Shown here: positions 25,633-34,818 of the stretch, piece after piece
Numbering within the stretch: position 1 is the stretch's first letter
Layout of the letters: each line of letters begins with the position of its first letter
From: CBDFHF01 sp965247565
GTDB taxonomy: Bacteria > Pseudomonadota > Gammaproteobacteria > Methylococcales > Methylomonadaceae
Length of the DNA stretch: 64,000 nt
Assembly: GCA_965247565.1 (NCBI GenBank)
Contig: CBDFHF010000003.1
Location: 1,798,001 to 1,862,000 of the forward strand
Direction of reading: 5' to 3'
The notes under the pieces: generated by a model
Databases searched by the model: none
Told to the model about the DNA's origin: nothing
Seen by the model: the letters and a program-made list of their open reading frames with translations, nothing else
Program-made: the position numbers and the translations under genes

Positions 25633-27297
25633 ATGGCGCAATACATCTATTCAATGAACCGGGTCGGCAAAATTGTCCCGCCCAAAAAGTATATTCTTAA
25701 AGACATTTCTTTGTCGTTTTTTCCGGGCGCTAAAATTGGCGTGCTGGGTTTAAATGGCTCGGGTAAGTCCACGCTGTTAAAGATTATGGCCGGTATTGAT
25801 AAGGAAATCGAAGGGGAAGCGATTCCCTTAAAAGGTATTAAGATCGGCTATTTACCGCAAGAGCCGCAATTAGATCCCAATAAAACTGTGCGCGGCAATG
25901 TGGAAGAAGCGGTTGCGGAAATCAAAGCGGTATTGACTCAGTTGGATGAAGTCTATGCCGCTTACGCATTGCCAGATGCCGATTTTGATAAATTGGCCGC
26001 CGACCAAGCCCGGCTGGAAGATATCATCAACGCCTGCGACGGTCACAATCTGGATCGCAAGCTGGAAGTTGCGGCTGATGCTTTGCGCTTGCCGGACTGG
26101 GATGCAGATGTCACTAAATTATCGGGCGGTGAAAAACGTCGGGTAGCATTATGTCGATTATTGCTATCGAATCCGGACATGCTACTGCTGGATGAGCCGA
26201 CCAACCATTTGGATGCCGAATCGGTGGCTTGGCTGGAACGATTTTTACACGATTATCCCGGCACGGTAGTGGCGGTTACTCATGATCGATACTTTTTGGA
26301 CAACGTGGCTGGCTGGATTCTGGAATTAGATAGAGGCTCCGGCATTCCTTGGGAAGGCAACTATTCCAGCTGGTTAGAGCAAAAAAGTGCTCGCTTGTTA
26401 CAGGAAGAAAAAACCGAGTCTGCCCGACAAAAAGCTATGAAGCAGGAGTTAGAATGGGTACGTTCCAACCCTAAAGGTCGCCATGCAAAAAGCAAGGCGC
26501 GCTTAGCCAAGTTTGATGAATTGTCATCGATTGATATTCAAAAACGTAACGAAACCCAAGAAATCTATATTCCACCGGGGCCACGTTTAGGCGATATAGT
26601 CATTGAAGCCGACAATATCAGCAAAGCCTTTGGCGACCGGCTGTTAATCAACGATTTAAGCTTTAAATTGCCACCCGGAGGCATTGTTGGCATTATCGGA
26701 CCGAACGGCGCCGGTAAAACCACGTTGTTTAGAATGATGGCCGGTTTTGAACAGCCGGATTCCGGCACGTTAACGCTGGGTCAAACCGTGCAAATGGCTT
26801 ATGTGGATCAACTGCGTGACGACATGGATGCCAAGAAAACCGTTTGGGAAGAAGTTTCTGACGGTTTAGATGTGATTACGGTTGGTAAATACGAAACGCC
26901 ATCCCGAGCCTATTTAGGTCGCTTTAATTTTAAAGGCGGCGATCAACAAAAGCGCATCGGCGATCTATCTGGCGGTGAACGCAACCGGGTACATTTGGCC
27001 AAATTGTTGAAAACTGGCGGTAACGTGTTGCTATTGGATGAGCCCACCAACGATTTGGACGTGGAAACCTTGCGCGCTTTGGAAGATGCGCTACTGTCAT
27101 TCCCGGGTTGCGCGGTAGTTATTTCGCATGACCGTTGGTTCTTAGACCGAATTGCCACGCACATGCTGGCGTTTGAAGGCGATAGTAAAGTGGTCTGGTT
27201 TGAAGGCAATTACGCCGACTACGAAGCCGATCGCCATCGCCGTTTGGGTACCGATGCAGATACTCCACATCGCTTGAAGTATAAAAAAATATCGTGA
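25633..27297 (+). CDS. ettA: Energy-dependent translational throttle protein EttA (ABC-F)
   Basis: A 554-residue soluble ABC-F protein with two ATPase domains and no membrane part: Walker A GLNGSGKST and GPNGAGKTT, signatures LSGGEKRRVAL and LSGGERNRVHL, Walker B LLLDEPTNHLD and LLLDEPTNDLD. EttA gates ribosome entry into elongation in response to the ADP/ATP ratio. MAQYIYSMNRVGKIVPPKK is the normal EttA N-terminus, so I start at ATG 25633; the frame is open further up to 25522. The gap back to hsdM (232 bp) holds the promoter region and no gene. Confidence 0.95.
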   Translation: MAQYIYSMNRVGKIVPPKKYILKDISLSFFPGAKIGVLGLNGSGKSTLLKIMAGIDKEIEGEAIPLKGIKIGYLPQEPQLDPNKTVRGNVEEAVAEIKAVLTQLDEVYAAYALPDADFDKLAADQARLEDIINACDGHNLDRKLEVAADALRLPDWDADVTKLSGGEKRRVALCRLLLSNPDMLLLDEPTNHLDAESVAWLERFLHDYPGTVVAVTHDRYFLDNVAGWILELDRGSGIPWEGNYSSWLEQKSARLLQEEKTESARQKAMKQELEWVRSNPKGRHAKSKARLAKFDELSSIDIQKRNETQEIYIPPGPRLGDIVIEADNISKAFGDRLLINDLSFKLPPGGIVGIIGPNGAGKTTLFRMMAGFEQPDSGTLTLGQTVQMAYVDQLRDDMDAKKTVWEEVSDGLDVITVGKYETPSRAYLGRFNFKGGDQQKRIGDLSGGERNRVHLAKLLKTGGNVLLLDEPTNDLDVETLRALEDALLSFPGCAVVISHDRWFLDRIATHMLAFEGDSKVVWFEGNYADYEADRHRRLGTDADTPHRLKYKKIS

Positions 27298-27535
27298 TTT
27301 TTATCCGACCCCAGTTAACGATTAAGGTCGGAAAATGTAAAGAGGTTGAGAGATTGAGATTTGAGCCATCTATAGAAAGCTTGGAAAATATAAAGGCTTC
27401 GCGCGCTCTGTTCCTCATGGTCTAATTTGATTTACCATTACGCTTAGCGGCTACAAAATTTCTTAAATAAATTGGCGTAAGGCATAGACATATGCTCCTA
27501 GTTTCGATACTTCATTATCTATAAGGGAAATAGCA

Positions 27536-28201
27536 GTGCAACAAGACGTTTTTCTGGGACTAAAAAAAATTCCGTTTTTTGCCCCGCTTGCTAATGACGT
27601 GCTCTGGAGCTTAGCGGGCAAGGCGAGATATGCTAAATTTGCCAAGCAAACAACTATAATTGCTGAGGGAGATTCAACCAGTTCACTGCACATTATTCTT
27701 TCAGGCAAAGTTCGCGTTTTTATCAGTGATGACAAAAGCAAAGAGGTGACCTTACTCATTCAAGAGCCAGGCTCCTATTTTGGTGAATTGGCGTTACTTG
27801 CGGACGAACCCCGATCCGCCTCAGTCGTTGCATCAGAAGAGACTGTGTGTGCAGTGATTGCCAAAACAGATTTTCTCAATTGGCTAAAGCTTAATCCTGA
27901 CATCGCTATTAAACTACTGGGTGTTTTGTCAGAAAAAGTGCGGCATTTAACTGAAAAAGTTAAGCAGTTGGCTTTATCAAATGTCTACGAAAGAATCATC
28001 AGCACGCTTAAGGAACTAGCACATGAAGAAGGCGGCGTTCTTATGATTCATGATAGACCAACTCAGCAAGATTTGGCGTCCATGGTTGGTTCATCTAGAG
28101 AAATGGTGAATAAAGTTATGATAGAACTCACCAAGGGCGGTTATGTAGTCGTTGACGAGAAAACATTAAAAATAGTAAAGAAGCTACCGAGCTCATGGTG
28201 A
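27536..28201 (+). CDS. Crp/Fnr-family transcriptional regulator
   Basis: A 221-residue protein with an N-terminal cyclic-nucleotide-binding-like barrel (IIAEGDSTSSLHIILSGKVR, GSYFGELALLADEPRSASVV) and a C-terminal winged helix (RPTQQDLASMVGSSREMVNK). The PGSYFGELALL...RSASV phosphate-binding cassette is well kept, so cAMP binding is possible. FNR-type N-terminal cysteines are absent, so it is not an iron-sulphur oxygen sensor. The recognition helix SSREMVNK is CRP-like. The start is GTG 27536 with AAGGGAAA before it. Confidence 0.9.
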   Translation: MQQDVFLGLKKIPFFAPLANDVLWSLAGKARYAKFAKQTTIIAEGDSTSSLHIILSGKVRVFISDDKSKEVTLLIQEPGSYFGELALLADEPRSASVVASEETVCAVIAKTDFLNWLKLNPDIAIKLLGVLSEKVRHLTEKVKQLALSNVYERIISTLKELAHEEGGVLMIHDRPTQQDLASMVGSSREMVNKVMIELTKGGYVVVDEKTLKIVKKLPSSW

Positions 28202-28527
28202 ACGGATCGAAGCTGTGCGGGCATTCATTCTTTTGGCTTCGATGCTCATAAATTTCCAGCATATCGATACGTTTGACAAATTCGTATTCACTATGAGTTT
28301 ATGCTGCTAGCTCTCCAGGTCCCTCCGGTGGGTCGCTAATAGTATCTTTTGCATTTGCGCCGCCATAATTATCGCTGATTTAACATCACAACCTCATTTT
28401 GAGGGGAGGAAATTCGAAACTAAACCTCCTTCCGCTTATCAACTCAATACTTTGCAAAAGCCTGATCGGCTTGAAAAAAATAAGAGTTGGTGTAAATCAG
28501 CAATGCAAAGTTTCCGACAGGCTACCT
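28202..28527. other. Gap with no recognisable gene
   Basis: 326 bases between convergent genes. Apart from a small hairpin AAGCC-N5-GGCTT at 28458-28472, I see no ORF, RNA gene or clear terminator. Confidence 0.4.
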
Positions 28528-28974
28528 TCACCGGGCCTCTTGTCTTCTATCCGCTTTAGACTTACGCATCCCCGAAGTTCTATTTTTGAATTCCAACATT
28601 AAGGTTTCAATCTGCTCTTGATAGATGTCTTCTTCAAATTCTTTTAAAAGTGTTGTCAAAATATCAATACGAAAAGCTAAAATGTCTTCGTCAGAAACGA
28701 TGTTTTTTTCTATGGGTATTTCTAGAACGGTATCGTTCCCTTGCCATTTTAAAGATTGGTTACCATAAAGTATTTTTATCTTGATACTTCCATGATCAAT
28801 TACTGACAGTTTGTGTAATTTTACTGGTATATCATGACTACCCCTCAGATACATTATATGTTCATCAATGTGTGAAATGATGGTAGATTTATAATTATCG
28901 TAAGACTTGGCTTGAGCATTTAAGTTAAATGCTGTTGAATCAGTAGTTGATTTGTTTTTCGATAGCAGAGACAT
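28528..28974 (-). CDS. Hypothetical protein
   Basis: A 148-residue soluble protein: a polar N-terminus, a beta-rich centre (SIKIKILYGNQSLKWQGND) and a long C-terminal helix rich in Glu (LLKEFEEDIYQEQIETLMLE) ending in a basic tail (GMRKSKADRRQEAR). No signal peptide, membrane segment or known motif. AT-rich; flanked by long non-coding gaps on both sides. Confidence 0.5.
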   Translation of the reverse strand: MSLLSKNKSTTDSTAFNLNAQAKSYDNYKSTIISHIDEHIMYLRGSHDIPVKLHKLSVIDHGSIKIKILYGNQSLKWQGNDTVLEIPIEKNIVSDEDILAFRIDILTTLLKEFEEDIYQEQIETLMLEFKNRTSGMRKSKADRRQEAR

Positions 28975-29195
28975 TTGTTGGTTCCAGATTTATTAAAGGT
29001 GCGAGTATGTTTAATGAAAGTTTATTATTTTTAGGAAGAAATTGGTAACTGTATTGTCGATATAATTTCAAATCAAGATTAACCTACATAAGCTACCCGC
29101 TAGATAGGCTTTGGAGAATTGACTGAAACCATACCCCGTCTTGCTGGTTTAACCTCACCGTATAAGGGTTTTCCCTTAATTTGCCCAACATATGT

Positions 29196-29519
29196 TCAGT
29201 ATCTCGGCACAGACTGGTCACAGTCTCGACTCCAAGCATCAATCCCCCCTTGCAGATTATATACGCTGGTAAACCCGGAATAAATTAAATAATCAGCTGC
29301 TTGTTGGCTACGCACGCCATGATGGCAAATTACAATAATATCGCGTTGAGAATCTAATTCAGAAAGTCTTTGCGGGATAAGATTAAGAGGGATTAAAACA
29401 CTACCCTGAATGCTAGCATATTTAAACTCATTAGGCTCACGCACATCCAGTAACAGTAGGTTATTATCGTTGGCTATTTTAATGCTTAATTCACGGGCTG
29501 ATATTGTTTTTACAGTCAT
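29196..29519 (-). CDS. Rhodanese-like sulfurtransferase domain protein
   Basis: A 107-residue single-domain rhodanese. LLLDVREPNEFKYASIQGSV is the CH2A region, and the active-site loop is CHHGVRS with the persulfide Cys. HHG in the loop is the GlpE/ThiI-like small rhodanese form. It overlaps the aminotransferase by four bases, so the two are co-translated. Its acceptor is unknown. Confidence 0.88.
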   Translation of the reverse strand: MTVKTISARELSIKIANDNNLLLLDVREPNEFKYASIQGSVLIPLNLIPQRLSELDSQRDIIVICHHGVRSQQAADYLIYSGFTSVYNLQGGIDAWSRDCDQSVPRY

Positions 29520-30682
29520 AATCTTGAAATAAAACTTTCTAATCGCTGCATGGCAACCGCTAAATTATTCATGGATGTCGTATAAGCAAAACGCACAACA
29601 TGGTTTGCATTATTTTTCCCAAAGTCTTTGCCTGGAGTAATGGCAACGCCTTCTTTTTCTAAAAAGTTCATTGAAAATTGGTAGCTGTCGTTTGTGAATT
29701 TGGAGCAATCCGCATAAATATAAAACGCACCCTCAGGTTTTACAGGAATATTAAATCCTAAACTCAGCAGCCGATCATAAAGAAAATCTCGCCTCGCTGC
29801 AAATTCTGTACGCCTGCGCTCTAATTCAATAATAGTTTCTTGCTCGAACGCGGCAATGGCTGCGTATTGAGAGTTTGCAGGGGCAGATATAAAAATGTTT
29901 TGGGCTAGACGCTCAGTTGCGTCAACAAATTCATCAGGCACAATTATCCATCCGATTCGCCAGCCGGTCATGCAAAAATATTTTGAAAAGCTATTAATTA
30001 CAAATACGTTGTCGCTAAACAGCAGCGCTGTGCTGGCTTTAGCCCCATATTCCAGGCCATGGTAAATTTCATCTGAATAGAAACATCCCCCCAATTGATT
30101 CACTGTTAGCACAGCTTGCCTCAAATCTTCTGTAGGAATAATAGTGCCGGTTGGATTTGATGGGGACGCAATCAACGTTCCCTTCGTTTGCGTGTGCCAA
30201 TTTTTCTTTATTAGATCTGCTGATAGCTGGTATTGGCTTTTTGCCTGAACAGGAATAGTTCTAGCTCTGCCGCCAAACAGGGTAACAAAATTTCTGTTGC
30301 ATGGATAACAGGGATCGGCCATCAAAACTTCTTCTCCGGCATTCAGACTCACGCCAAAAGCTAATAAAAATGCCCCCGAGGCTCCTGGCGTGACAAAAAT
30401 TCGTCTTTTGTCGACAGAAACCCCGTACCGAATCTTATAAAACTGTGCAATTTTGTCTCGCAGTTCAGTGGCACCTGCCGCAGGGGTGTATTTAACATCA
30501 CCGTTACGAATATATTGGATTCCAGCGTCGATTACTTTCTGCGGTGTAGTAAAATCAGGCTCTCCGATTTCCATATGGATCACATCGATACCTTGTGCCT
30601 CTAAGTGTTTTGCTCGCTGTAACAGTTCCATTACATAAAATGGCGATATATCTTGGGTACGCTCTGCTAGTCGATTAGACAT
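29516..30682 (-). CDS. Class I pyridoxal-phosphate aminotransferase
   Basis: A 388-residue fold-type I aminotransferase. The PLP lysine is in INSFSKYFCMTGWRIGW. SPSNPTGTIIP, YSDEIYHGLEYG and the arginine in VVRFAYTT complete the pocket. It resembles the aspartate/aromatic aminotransferase group; the amino acid cannot be fixed from sequence. The ORF is open to a TTG at 30688 but ATG 30682 (MSNRLAERTQDISPFYVMEL) is the natural start. Followed by the overlapping rhodanese gene. Confidence 0.9.
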   Translation of the reverse strand: MSNRLAERTQDISPFYVMELLQRAKHLEAQGIDVIHMEIGEPDFTTPQKVIDAGIQYIRNGDVKYTPAAGATELRDKIAQFYKIRYGVSVDKRRIFVTPGASGAFLLAFGVSLNAGEEVLMADPCYPCNRNFVTLFGGRARTIPVQAKSQYQLSADLIKKNWHTQTKGTLIASPSNPTGTIIPTEDLRQAVLTVNQLGGCFYSDEIYHGLEYGAKASTALLFSDNVFVINSFSKYFCMTGWRIGWIIVPDEFVDATERLAQNIFISAPANSQYAAIAAFEQETIIELERRRTEFAARRDFLYDRLLSLGFNIPVKPEGAFYIYADCSKFTNDSYQFSMNFLEKEGVAITPGKDFGKNNANHVVRFAYTTSMNNLAVAMQRLESFISRL

Positions 30683-30787
30683 AATCAAATATCCGTAAAA
30701 GGTTTTAGCACGCCAATAATTCTTGCCAAGGTGAGACTATTCTGCTAAAAATGCGCGGTTTAATAATCTTGTCTTAGGAGTTAATGG

Positions 30788-31222
30788 ATGACCGATAGTT
30801 CTAACGCTGGATCATCACCTTTCAGTTTTGCACCTTATGATGAAAAAGAAGGTGAAGAATATATGAATGAGGCTCAATTGAAACATTTTGAGCGCATACT
30901 AAGCAACTGGAAATCTGAATTAATGCACGAGGTAGATCGTACAGTGCATCATATGCAGGATGACGCCGCTAATTTTCCGGATCCAAATGACCGTGCTTCG
31001 CAGGAGTCTGAGTTTAGCCTGGAATTGAGAGCTCGGGATCGGGAACGCAAGTTAATCAAGAAAATTGATGACTCACTAAAAGAGATTGAATCAGGGGATT
31101 ATGGCTACTGTGAATCCTGCGGCGTTCAAATTGGTATTAGACGCTTGGAAGCTAGGCCTACTGCTACATTGTGCATTGACTGCAAAACCCTCGAAGAGAT
31201 TCGAGAAAAACAAATGGGTTAA
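30788..31222 (+). CDS. dksA: RNA polymerase-binding transcription factor DksA
   Basis: A 144-residue DksA, the ppGpp cofactor that enters the RNA polymerase secondary channel. The coiled coil carries the tip motif near NFPDPNDRASQESEFSLELR, and the four-cysteine zinc finger is CESCGVQIGIRR...CIDC. It ends EIREKQMG as in E. coli. The stop touches the start region of gluQ, its usual neighbour. Confidence 0.96.
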   Translation: MTDSSNAGSSPFSFAPYDEKEGEEYMNEAQLKHFERILSNWKSELMHEVDRTVHHMQDDAANFPDPNDRASQESEFSLELRARDRERKLIKKIDDSLKEIESGDYGYCESCGVQIGIRRLEARPTATLCIDCKTLEEIREKQMG

Positions 31223-31230
31223 TCACACCC

Positions 31231-32142
31231 ATTAGCAACGGATCGAACTATATTGGCCGGTTCGCCCCCTCTCCAACCGGCCCTTTGCATTTGGGGTCGC
31301 TTTACACTGCCTTAGCCAGTTTTCTCGACAGCCGTGCCCATCACGGCAAATGGCTGCTTAGAATTGACGATTTAGATACCCCTCGCAATGTTAAAGGTTC
31401 TGCAGAACATATCTTAAGAACACTGGAATCCTTAGCCTTATGTTGGGACGGTCACGTTGTTTACCAGAGTCATCATCGCTCGATTTATGAAGATATTCTT
31501 AGTGACTTAACGCGAAATCAACTCGTATATCGATGCAGATGCAGCCGTAAGCAACTGTCAATGCTGAGCGCTCATTCAGATATTTATCCGGGTGTTTGCC
31601 GTGATCAATTCGTGACAGAGACCGAGCCGCATGCGTTACGTATAAAAACCGAAGACAGAGTTATCGCTTTTGATGATCAATTACAGGGCGCTACTTGCCA
31701 AAACATGGCCAGCCATCACGGCGACTTTATACTTAAACGAAAAGATCAAATTATCGCATATCAATTTGCTGTAGTGATTGACGACCATCTGCAGGCAATT
31801 ACTGATGTCGTGAGGGGCTGTGATTTGCTGGATTCAACGCTCAAGCAAGTTTTCCTACAACAACAGCTTGGTTTCGTAACACCCCAGTACAGTCATGTAC
31901 CGGTTATTGTCGATCAGCAGGGTTTTAAACTGAGCAAGCAAACACATGCTAAAGCGGTAGATACTGAACAACCCGGCGCCATATTGTTTTATTTGCTCAC
32001 ATTATTAAAGCAGAATCCACCTTATGACCTCCAACAGGCCTCAGTGCAAGAGGTATTAAACTGGGCTCAGCAACACTGGAATATAGGTCGATTGAAAAAT
32101 CGGAGCCAAGTCGATATGGATGGAGGGCAGTCTTATGTGTAG
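31231..32142 (+). CDS. gluQ: Glutamyl-Q tRNA(Asp) synthetase
   Basis: A truncated glutamyl-tRNA synthetase that glutamylates queuosine-34 of tRNA(Asp). The essential start IGRFAPSPTGPLHLGS holds the HIGH-type motif; YRCRCSRKQL and YPGVC give the zinc site; FKLSKQTHA is the KMSKS-type loop. The conserved N-terminus lies upstream of the first TTG in frame (31285), and between it and the preceding in-frame TGA there is no ATG, GTG or TTG. I therefore place the start at ATT 31231; ATC 31222, overlapping the dksA stop, is an alternative. A sequence error is also possible. Confidence 0.88.
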   Translation: MSNGSNYIGRFAPSPTGPLHLGSLYTALASFLDSRAHHGKWLLRIDDLDTPRNVKGSAEHILRTLESLALCWDGHVVYQSHHRSIYEDILSDLTRNQLVYRCRCSRKQLSMLSAHSDIYPGVCRDQFVTETEPHALRIKTEDRVIAFDDQLQGATCQNMASHHGDFILKRKDQIIAYQFAVVIDDHLQAITDVVRGCDLLDSTLKQVFLQQQLGFVTPQYSHVPVIVDQQGFKLSKQTHAKAVDTEQPGAILFYLLTLLKQNPPYDLQQASVQEVLNWAQQHWNIGRLKNRSQVDMDGGQSYV

Positions 32143-32236
32143 CCCTAAAAGCTTGCGAATCTGAAAACAAGCAATAAACAATCTGGTATGATGCACCCCA
32201 ATTTTTACCAACTAAACTCATCAGAAAGGGCACAGT

Positions 32237-32551
32237 ATGTCAGAATTTACTAACGTATCTATCGTCAAAAAAGCGAATGTTTATTTTGACGGTAACGTCA
32301 GCAGTCGCACTGTTATTTTTGTAGACGGCTCCAAAAAAACCTTAGGCTTTATGCTGCCCGGCGAATATACGTTCAATACTGCTGATAAAGAATTAATGGA
32401 AATCACAGACGGGCAATTAGACGTGTTACTGCCGGGTAGCGAACAATGGCAAAGCGTAAAAGGCGGAGAGTCATTCCATGTGCCCGCCAACGCAGCATTC
32501 ACAGTGAAAATTAAGTCGCCCACCGATTATATTTGTTCATTTCTAAAATAA
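32237..32551 (+). CDS. ppnP: Pyrimidine/purine nucleoside phosphorylase PpnP
   Basis: A 104-residue single cupin of the PpnP (YaiE, DUF1255) family, which phosphorolyses a range of nucleosides to base and ribose-1-phosphate. VYFDGNVSSRTVIFVDGSKK, TLGFMLPGEYTF and GESFHVPANAAFTVK are the family blocks. AGAAAGGGCACAGT precedes the ATG. The NYN-domain gene follows after 3 bases. Confidence 0.93.
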   Translation: MSEFTNVSIVKKANVYFDGNVSSRTVIFVDGSKKTLGFMLPGEYTFNTADKELMEITDGQLDVLLPGSEQWQSVKGGESFHVPANAAFTVKIKSPTDYICSFLK

Positions 32552-32554
32552 ACT

Positions 32555-33028
32555 ATGCAGTCCGTTGCCATTTTTGTTGATGTGCAAAATATTTACTACA
32601 CAACCAAACAAAACTACCAACGGCATTTTAATTATTCCGCGTTTTGGGCAGAGGCTACGGTCGGCCGCACTGTTTTAGGCGCCTTTGCGTATGCTATCGA
32701 TAAGGGCGACAGTAAACAACTTGGTTTCCAAAAGATCCTACGACAAATCGGTTTTACCGTAAAACTTAAACCGTATATTCAACGCAGTGACGGTTCCGCC
32801 AAAGGTGATTGGGATGTTGGCATCACACTGGACATGATGGATTATGCCAAGCACGTCGATGTCATCGTATTATTGTCCGGCGACGGAGACTTTAGTTTGT
32901 TACTGGATAAAATCCATAGTCAATATCACGTAAAAACTGAAGTCTATGGTGTATCTGCGTTGACTTCACCTTCATTAATACAATCTGCCGATCGTTTTAT
33001 AGCGATAACCGATAATTTGTTGCTTTAA
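32555..33028 (+). CDS. NYN-domain (LabA/DUF88) putative ribonuclease
   Basis: A 157-residue PIN-like NYN domain. The acidic active-site residues are in AIFVDVQNIYY (Asp near residue 9, Asn 12), GDWDVGITLDMMDYA and LLSGDGDFSLLL. These nucleases or RNA-processing proteins usually act on RNA; the target is unknown. It follows ppnP closely and probably shares its transcript. Confidence 0.85.
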   Translation: MQSVAIFVDVQNIYYTTKQNYQRHFNYSAFWAEATVGRTVLGAFAYAIDKGDSKQLGFQKILRQIGFTVKLKPYIQRSDGSAKGDWDVGITLDMMDYAKHVDVIVLLSGDGDFSLLLDKIHSQYHVKTEVYGVSALTSPSLIQSADRFIAITDNLLL

Positions 33029-33073
33029 ATAAAAAGCAACCCAACGCCACATTTTTCACATTGGAACAACATC

Positions 33074-34666
33074 TTGATTTCTACAGCTAATATTACTATG
33101 CAGTTTGGGGCTAAGCCCTTATTTGAAAATGTTTCCGTCAAATTCGGCGATGGCAACCGTTATGGCCTGATCGGTGCCAACGGTTGCGGTAAATCTACTT
33201 TTATGAAAATCCTCAGCGGTGATCTGGAACCTAGCGCTGGTAACGTCAGTATTAGCCCAAACGAGCGAGTGGGCAATTTACGTCAGGATCAATTTGCTTT
33301 TGAGGACTGCCGAGTGTTGGATGTGGTTATGATGGGCCACGCGCAAATGTGGGCGGCCATGTCGGAGCGCGATGCCATCTACGCCAATCTAGAGGCTTCA
33401 GAAGATGATTACATGCATGCGGCTGAACTAGAGTCTGTTTTCGCGGAGTATGGTGGATATACCGCAGAAGCGAGGGCAGGGGAGTTACTGTTGGGTTTAG
33501 ATATTCCCTTGGAACAGCACACTGGTTTAATGAGCGCCGTTGCACCAGGCTGGAAGTTACGAGTTTTACTGGCTCAAGCATTGTTTGCTAACCCGGATAT
33601 TATGTTGTTGGACGAACCCACCAACAACCTGGACATCAACACCATCCGCTGGCTGGAAAACGTGCTCAACGAACGCAACAGTACTATGATCATTATTTCG
33701 CATGATCGGCATTTCTTGAATAGCGTGTGCACGCACATGGCCGACATGGATTACGGCGAGTTGCGCGTGTATCCCGGCAATTACGACGATTACATGATTG
33801 CCGTCACCGAAGTGCGCGAACGCTTGCTGGCCGGTAACGCCAAGAAAAAAGCTCAAATCGCCGAGTTGCAAACCTTCGTTAGCCGCTTTTCGGCCAACGC
33901 TTCTAAAGCCAAACAAGCTACCTCTCGCGCCAAGCAATTAGAAAAAATCAAACTGGATGAAGTCAAACCGTCCAGCCGGGTGAATCCGTTTATCCGTTTC
34001 GATCAAACCAAAAAACTGCATAGACTTGCACTAGAAGTGATGAACTTAAGCAAAGGCTATAGCGATGAACCGTTGTTTAAAAATCTGAATTTAATGATCC
34101 CGGTCGGCGAAAAAGTCGCCATCATCGGCCCTAACGGTATCGGCAAATCCACGCTATTAAAGACGTTGGTTGGCGATTTGAAACCCGATACTGGTGAGAT
34201 CAAATGGTCCGAAAACGCTGAAGTCGGTTATTTTGCCCAAGATCACGCCGACGATTTCGAGGAAAACTTAACCTTAATCAACTGGATGGGCCAATGGCGT
34301 AAAGACTCTGACGACGATCAGACCATACGCGGCACCTTAGGCCGGCTACTGTTCTCGGCGGATGATATTAACAAATCCGTCAAAGTCATCTCCGGTGGTG
34401 AGCAAGGTCGTATGCTGTTTGGGAAGTTAATTCTGCAAAAGAATAACATCATGGTCATGGACGAGCCCACCAATCACTTGGATATGGAATCCATTGAATC
34501 GTTAAATACCGCCTTGGAAAACTACCCCGGCACTTTAGTTTTTGTCAGCCACGATCGAGAATTTGTATCGTCTTTGGCAACCCGAATTATTGAATTAACG
34601 CCGAATGGGGTTGTAGATTTCAGCGGTAATTATGAGGATTATTTGCTAAGTCAGGATATTAAATAA
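33074..34666 (+). CDS. ybiT: ABC-F family ATPase YbiT
   Basis: A 530-residue ABC-F protein with two ATPase domains: Walker A GANGCGKST and GPNGIGKST, LLDEPTNNLD and VMDEPTNHLD. NITMQFGAKPLFENVSVKFG, MIIISHDRHFLN and the linker with FVSRFSANASKAKQATSRAK follow E. coli YbiT almost block by block. ABC-F proteins act on the ribosome; YbiT's exact role is open. The start is TTG 33074, matching the E. coli N-terminus in register. Confidence 0.93.
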   Translation: MISTANITMQFGAKPLFENVSVKFGDGNRYGLIGANGCGKSTFMKILSGDLEPSAGNVSISPNERVGNLRQDQFAFEDCRVLDVVMMGHAQMWAAMSERDAIYANLEASEDDYMHAAELESVFAEYGGYTAEARAGELLLGLDIPLEQHTGLMSAVAPGWKLRVLLAQALFANPDIMLLDEPTNNLDINTIRWLENVLNERNSTMIIISHDRHFLNSVCTHMADMDYGELRVYPGNYDDYMIAVTEVRERLLAGNAKKKAQIAELQTFVSRFSANASKAKQATSRAKQLEKIKLDEVKPSSRVNPFIRFDQTKKLHRLALEVMNLSKGYSDEPLFKNLNLMIPVGEKVAIIGPNGIGKSTLLKTLVGDLKPDTGEIKWSENAEVGYFAQDHADDFEENLTLINWMGQWRKDSDDDQTIRGTLGRLLFSADDINKSVKVISGGEQGRMLFGKLILQKNNIMVMDEPTNHLDMESIESLNTALENYPGTLVFVSHDREFVSSLATRIIELTPNGVVDFSGNYEDYLLSQDIK

Positions 34667-34818
34667 CAACAGTGATTAACCGAAAAGGGGAGGTAAATGC
34701 TTGTAAGGTGCGGTTTCGGTTTAGACGGTCAGGCTTCTTGAAAAAACGGTAGCAGTTACTGCGATGTGAGTGAATATAATTGCAAAACCGAAAATTACAC
34801 CGCTAGCATTTAATCTTT

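Noticed and set aside
27536..28201. Assignment of the Crp/Fnr protein as FNR and regulator of the TTGAT-N4-ATCAA site
   Set aside because: The N-terminal cysteine cluster is missing and the recognition helix is CRP-like.
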